Shown piece after piece: positions 5,838-9,963 of a stretch of DNA of 9,963 nucleotides. The notes under the pieces are model-generated. The model was not told where the DNA came from. It saw nothing but the letters and a program-made list of their open reading frames with translations, and ran no database searches. Positions within the stretch are counted from its first letter, which is position 1, and each line of letters begins with the position of its first letter. Position numbers and translations under genes: made by a program. Source of the DNA: DASQVO01 sp035640715 (GTDB lineage: Bacteria > Actinomycetota > Actinomycetes > Streptosporangiales > Streptosporangiaceae); contig DASQVO010000242.1 in assembly GCA_035640715.1 (NCBI GenBank), positions 1 to 9,963 on the forward strand. Direction: 5' to 3'.

Positions 5838-6925
5838 CGCTGATCGGAGTGCCCCGGGAGACAGCGACGGGCGAACGCCGCGTCGCGCTGGTGCCCAAGG
5901 TGGTCGAACGGCTGCGGGACGCGGGTCTTGCCGTCATGGTCGAGACCGGGGCCGGTGCCGGGGCACTGATCCCCGACGAGCAGTACGAACAGGCGGGAGC
6001 CACCATCGGTGATCCGTGGCCGGCCGACGTTGTGGTCAAGGTGAACCCGCCGACGGCCTACGAGATCGGCCTGCTGAACCCGGGATCGACCGTGATCGGG
6101 TTCCTGGCCCCGCGCACCAGCCCGGAGATCGCGGAGCAGCTGTCCCGGGCCGACGTCACCGGCTTCGCGATGGAGGCCGTGCCGCGGATCTCTCGCGCGC
6201 AGTCCATGGACGCGCTCTCCTCCCAGGCCAACGTCGCCGGTTACAAGGCGGTGCTGCTGGCCGCGGAGTATTCCACCCGCTTCTTCCCCATGCTCACCAC
6301 CGCCGCCGGAACGGTCAAACCGGCCACGGTCCTGGTGCTCGGCGTGGGCGTCGCAGGGCTCCAGGCGCTGGCCACCGCCAGGCGGCTGGGGGCCCGCACC
6401 ACCGGCTTCGACGTCCGGCCCGAGGTCGCCGAGCAGGTACGTTCGCTCGGCGCCCAGTGGCTTGAGCTGGGTGTCGAGGCATCCGGCGAGGGCGGTTACG
6501 CCCGCGCGCTGACCGCGGAAGAGCAAACGGAGCAACAGCGGCGGCTGACCGAAGCGGTCTCCGGCTTCGATGCGGTGATCACGACCGCACTGGTCCCGGG
6601 CCGCCCGGCGCCGAGGCTGGTCACCGCCGAGGCCGTGCGGCGGATGCGGCCCGGCAGCGCGGTGGTCGACCTTGCCGGGGAGACCGGGGGCAACTGCGAG
6701 CTCACTGTGCCCGGCGAGACCGTGGTGCGGCACGACGTCACCATCGCGTCGCCGCTGAACCTGCCGGCGACCATGCCCGAGCACGCCAGCGAGCTGTACG
6801 CGCGCAACGTGCAGGCACTGCTTGAACTCATGCTGACCGACGGCAAGATCGCGCCGGACCTCTCCGACGAGATCCTCGCCGCCTGCTGCGTGACACGCAG
6901 CAGCGACCAGCTGACGGAGGCCTGA
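5834..6925 (+). CDS. pntAA: NAD(P) transhydrogenase alpha subunit, NAD-binding part (PntAA)
   Basis: This 363-residue soluble domain I of proton-translocating NAD(P)+ transhydrogenase binds NAD(H) and passes hydride to the NADP domain of PntB at the membrane. The N-terminal AlaDH/PNT domain starts MTLIGVPRETATGERRVAL. The nucleotide-contact loop RISRAQSMDALSSQANVAGY is complete, with R118, Q123, D126 and S129 corresponding to the R127/Q132/D135/S138 set of the Rhodospirillum rubrum enzyme. The Rossmann glycines GVGVAG are at 170-175, with the acidic residue in FDVRPE (D193). The protein ends before any membrane helix, as in the three-subunit bacterial form. It overlaps the preceding small gene by 4 bp (ATGA) and pntAB by 1 bp, with a purine-rich GGAAGAGG just before the ATG. 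In the operon it would supply NADPH from NADH, using the proton gradient. Confidence 0.95.
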   Translation: MTLIGVPRETATGERRVALVPKVVERLRDAGLAVMVETGAGAGALIPDEQYEQAGATIGDPWPADVVVKVNPPTAYEIGLLNPGSTVIGFLAPRTSPEIAEQLSRADVTGFAMEAVPRISRAQSMDALSSQANVAGYKAVLLAAEYSTRFFPMLTTAAGTVKPATVLVLGVGVAGLQALATARRLGARTTGFDVRPEVAEQVRSLGAQWLELGVEASGEGGYARALTAEEQTEQQRRLTEAVSGFDAVITTALVPGRPAPRLVTAEAVRRMRPGSAVVDLAGETGGNCELTVPGETVVRHDVTIASPLNLPATMPEHASELYARNVQALLELMLTDGKIAPDLSDEILAACCVTRSSDQLTEA

Positions 6926-7242
6926 TGATGTTCCTAGCCAACCTGGCGATCCTGGTGCTGGCCGGCTTCGTCGGCTTCGCGGTGATCTCCAAGGTGCCTA
7001 ACACCCTGCACACGCCGCTCATGTCCGGCACCAACGCCATCCACGGCATCGTGCTGCTCGGCGGCCTGGTCCTCGCCCGCTCTGCGTCGGCCCCCCTTGA
7101 CCAGCTGCTGCTGGTGGTCGCGATCGCGTTCGGCACGATCAACGTGGTCGGCGGGTTCCTGGTGACGGACCGGATGCTCGGCATGTTCAAGAAGACGCCG
7201 AACGGTGCCGGAACCGGAAAGGGTGCGGCCGGCCATGAGTGA
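6925..7242 (+). CDS. pntAB: NAD(P) transhydrogenase alpha-2 membrane subunit (PntAB)
   Basis: This 105-residue small membrane subunit corresponds to the C-terminal membrane part of E. coli PntA. Three hydrophobic helices are evident, at about 3-22, 38-52 and 60-82. The signature SKVPNTLHTPLMSGTNAIHG carries H29 in the HTPLMS motif and a second His, H40, in NAIHG. The latter position is the one I recall as the channel His42 of the Thermus thermophilus alpha-2 subunit. The C-terminus has the conserved GGFLVTDRMLGMFKK. Two start codons lie in tandem. ATG 6925 overlaps the pntAA stop; ATG 6928 has better spacing (7 nt) to ACGGAGG at 6914-6920, so the real protein may be one residue shorter. It overlaps pntB by 8 bp. 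Confidence 0.94.
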   Translation: MMFLANLAILVLAGFVGFAVISKVPNTLHTPLMSGTNAIHGIVLLGGLVLARSASAPLDQLLLVVAIAFGTINVVGGFLVTDRMLGMFKKTPNGAGTGKGAAGHE

Positions 7243-8623
7243 GCTGATCACGGGTCTCTACATCGTCGCGTTCGCCCTGTTCATCCACGGACTCATGGGC
7301 CTGACCGGGCCGCGGACAGCGGTGCGCGGGAACCTCACGGCGGCCGTCGGCATGCTGATCGCCATCGTGGCCACCCTGCTGACCCCCGGGATGAGGAACT
7401 GGTGGTTGATCCTGCTCGGCCTGGCGCTGGGCACGGTGGTCGGTGTGCCATCCGCGCGGCGGGTGAAGATGACCGCCATGCCGCAGATGGTGGCGCTGTT
7501 CAACGGAGTGGGTGGCGGCGCCGTCGCCCTGATCTCCTGGGTGGAGTTCCGGAACAGCCACGGCTACGCGACCGTGGCCGGCTACGTCACCGTCACCTCG
7601 CTGTTCGCCGCGATCGTCGGCTCTGTCTCGTTCTGGGGATCGCTGATCGCCTTCGGCAAGCTGCAGGAGGTCCTGCCGGGCAGGCCAATCAGCCTCGGCC
7701 GGGGCCAGCAACCGTTCAACCTGGCACTGCTCCTAGTCTCAGTCGCCTGCGCGGTCGCCATAGGCCTGGGCCAGGGATCCCAACTCCTGATCATCGGCGT
7801 CCTGGTCGCCGCGGCCGTGCTCGGTGTGATGGTGGTGCTGCCGATCGGTGGTGCCGACATGCCGGTGGTGATCTCGCTGCTCAACGCGTTCACCGGACTG
7901 TCGGCCGCGGCCACCGGTCTGGCGCTGGATAACACCGCGCTGATCGTCGCAGGCATGATCGTCGGCGCCTCCGGCACCATCCTGACCAACCTGATGGCCA
8001 AGGCGATGAACCGGTCGATCCCGGCCATCATCGCCGGCGGGTTCGGCGGGACGGGCGCCACCGCGGGCCCGGCCGGCGGCCCGGCGGACCAGACGGTGCG
8101 GCAGACCAGTGCGGCCGACGCCGCGATCCAGATGGCCTACGCGAGCCAGGTGGTCATCGTCCCTGGCTACGGCATGGCCGTCGCGCAGGCCCAGCATGCC
8201 GTGCGCGAGATGGCCAGCCTTCTCGAGCAGCGCGGCGTGGAGGTCAAGCACGCCATCCACCCCGTCGCCGGACGGATGCCGGGTCACATGAACGTGCTGC
8301 TCGCCGAAGCCGACGTGCCGTATGAGCAGCTCAAGGAGATGGACGAGATCAACGGCGAGTTTAGCCGGACCGACGTGGCACTGGTGATCGGCGCCAACGA
8401 CGTCACGAACCCGGCCGCCCGCTCGAACGCCGCCTCGCCGATCTACGGGATGCCGATCCTGAACGTGGACCACGCGGAATCGATCATCGTGCTCAAGCGC
8501 TCGATGAACCCAGGGTTCGCCGGCATCGAGAACGAGCTGTACTACGACCCGAAGACCTCGATGCTCTTCGGTGACGCTAAGTCTTCCGTCGCCGAGATCA
8601 CCGAGGAACTCAAGGCCCTGTGA
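7235..8623 (+). CDS. pntB: NAD(P) transhydrogenase beta subunit (PntB)
   Basis: This 462-residue subunit, the same length as E. coli PntB, combines the membrane proton channel (about 1-270, multiple hydrophobic helices) with the NADP(H)-binding domain III (about 295-462). Domain III motifs are complete: GYGMAVAQAQ (311-320), HPVAGRMPGHMNVLLAEA (342-359), IGANDVTNPAA (385-395) and KRSMNPGFAGIEN (421-433). In the channel, IGGADMPVVISLLNAFTG carries N217, matching E. coli Asn222. The position of E. coli beta-His91 is Asn here (N90 in MVALFNGVGGG), consistent with enzymes whose channel His sits in PntAB. The ATG at 7235 lies inside the end of pntAB; GGAAAGGG is about 11 nt upstream. An in-frame GTG at 7205 would add ten residues without homology. 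The gene ends the operon and is followed by a strong hairpin. Confidence 0.96.
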   Translation: MSELITGLYIVAFALFIHGLMGLTGPRTAVRGNLTAAVGMLIAIVATLLTPGMRNWWLILLGLALGTVVGVPSARRVKMTAMPQMVALFNGVGGGAVALISWVEFRNSHGYATVAGYVTVTSLFAAIVGSVSFWGSLIAFGKLQEVLPGRPISLGRGQQPFNLALLLVSVACAVAIGLGQGSQLLIIGVLVAAAVLGVMVVLPIGGADMPVVISLLNAFTGLSAAATGLALDNTALIVAGMIVGASGTILTNLMAKAMNRSIPAIIAGGFGGTGATAGPAGGPADQTVRQTSAADAAIQMAYASQVVIVPGYGMAVAQAQHAVREMASLLEQRGVEVKHAIHPVAGRMPGHMNVLLAEADVPYEQLKEMDEINGEFSRTDVALVIGANDVTNPAARSNAASPIYGMPILNVDHAESIIVLKRSMNPGFAGIENELYYDPKTSMLFGDAKSSVAEITEELKAL

Positions 8624-8646
8624 CCTCTGTGATCCGTGTGACCGCC

Positions 8647-8678
8647 GAGCGGCCGGGCGCGCAGGCGCCCGGCCGCTC
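8647..8678 (+). terminator. GC-rich hairpin after pntB
   Basis: A perfect 14-bp inverted repeat (GAGCGGCCGGGCGC and its complement) with a 4-nt GCAG loop starts 23 bp after the pntB stop. There is no T-run, which is usual for actinobacterial terminators. It separates the transhydrogenase operon from the moaA stump. Confidence 0.75.
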
Positions 8679-8708
8679 CACGCATCACCCCGAAAGAAGG
8701 CGGAACCC

Positions 8709-8861
8709 GTGCTGATCGACACCTATTGGCGGATCGCCACCGATCTGCGGGTCTCGCTGACCGACCGCTGCAACCTGCGCTGCACCTGGTGTATGCCCGA
8801 GGCAGGCCTGGCCTGGCTGGCCAAGCCCGAGCTGCTCACCCACAATGAGATCGGCCGCTAG
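8709..8861 (+). pseudogene. moaA: Truncated moaA (N-terminal radical SAM stump, 50 codons)
   Basis: The 50 codons match the N-terminus of GTP 3',8-cyclase MoaA, the first enzyme of molybdenum-cofactor synthesis. LIDTYWRIATDLRVSLTDRC leads into the radical-SAM cluster motif CNLRCTWC (CX3CX2C) and then CMPEAGLAWLAKPELLTHNEIGR, where it ends at TAG. A full MoaA is about 330 residues, so roughly 85% is missing. No MoaA-like sequence follows the stop in the next 120 bp, which instead contain a hairpin. The GTG start has GAAAGAAGG at a normal distance, so the start region is intact. The Trp replacing Tyr in CTWC and Trp in TYWR may be drift. The stump sits between two hairpins. The most likely reading is a deletion remnant; a short translated peptide is possible but cannot be a working MoaA. 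Confidence 0.8.
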
Positions 8862-8883
8862 GCAGACAAGACCAGACCGCGGC

Positions 8884-8923
8884 GCCAGCCGAGTCCGGCG
8901 ATCGCGCGCCGGACTCGGCTGGC
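8884..8923. terminator. Perfect 17-bp hairpin between convergent genes
   Basis: GCCAGCCGAGTCCGGCG is followed by a 6-nt loop and its exact complement. It lies 22 bp after the moaA stump stop and 64 bp beyond the gcl stop, between convergent genes, so it can act as a bidirectional terminator. No T-run is present on either side. Confidence 0.75.
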
Positions 8924-8987
8924 CGGTCCCATAGCTGCCCGCGGTGAGCGACGCTCGCGTCGCCCGGGGAGACAGTGTGCCGTACGG

Positions 8988-9963
<976 letters not shown>

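Noticed and set aside
5684..6784. 366-codon minus-strand open frame opposite pntAA
   Set aside because: It is a low-complexity Gly/Arg/His composition without homology; the opposite strand has full family motifs.
8571..8708. In-frame upstream extension of the moaA stump
   Set aside because: It overlaps the end of pntB and the terminator hairpin. MoaA homology begins right after the GTG at 8709.
7739..8722. 327-codon minus-strand open frame opposite pntB
   Set aside because: It reads as the antisense of domain III of PntB and lacks any domain of its own.
8709..8861. The 50-residue product as a peptide precursor for a modified peptide
   Set aside because: Its sequence aligns along its whole length with the MoaA N-terminus including the cluster cysteines, so a truncated gene explains it better.

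Overview
The window reads as high-GC actinobacterial DNA. Codon third positions are almost all G or C, start codons include GTG, and the SucC, SucD and split PntAA/PntAB/PntB proteins have the sequence style of Streptomyces and Streptosporangium relatives. I found no mobile element, CRISPR array, tRNA or rRNA. The genus cannot be read from the sequence.

Layout, left to right. (1) 1-1367, minus strand: a formate dehydrogenase catalytic subunit cut by the window edge. It has the active-site Cys-His and Arg but no N-terminal [4Fe-4S] domain. (2) 1426-2451, minus strand: a ketopantoate-reductase-family (PanE-like) NAD(P)H dehydrogenase, probably co-transcribed with the formate dehydrogenase. (3) 2452-2628: a divergent regulatory region. 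(4) 2629-3351, plus strand: a GntR/FCD transcription factor. (5) 3475-8623, plus strand: a tight operon of sucC-like, sucD-like, a small DUF6457-like gene, pntAA, pntAB and pntB, closed by a GC-rich hairpin. (6) 8709-8861, plus strand: a 50-codon stump of the molybdenum-cofactor gene moaA. (7) A perfect 17-bp hairpin. (8) 8988-9963, minus strand: the C-terminal half of glyoxylate carboligase (gcl), arriving from outside the window.

The main hypothesis is that this is a C1/C2-acid (oxalate, glyoxylate, formate) utilisation island. A PanE-family enzyme (PanE2) is known in Methylobacterium as an NADPH-dependent oxalyl-CoA reductase making glyoxylate. Here such an enzyme lies between a formate dehydrogenase (formate to CO2 plus reductant), a proton-pumping transhydrogenase (NADH to NADPH), a second-type succinyl-CoA synthetase (CoA-thioester supply, or direct acid activation) and glyoxylate carboligase (two glyoxylate to tartronate semialdehyde plus CO2). 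The individual families are well supported. Their joint role in oxalate metabolism is inference.

Regulation: an identical 14-bp near-palindrome, GGATACTGTATGCA, occurs once in each of the two key promoter regions, in opposite orientations. One copy overlaps a good candidate promoter of the PanE-like/formate dehydrogenase unit and the other lies just upstream of sucC. This is the expected pattern for the operators of the GntR protein encoded between them, which would then control both arms together.
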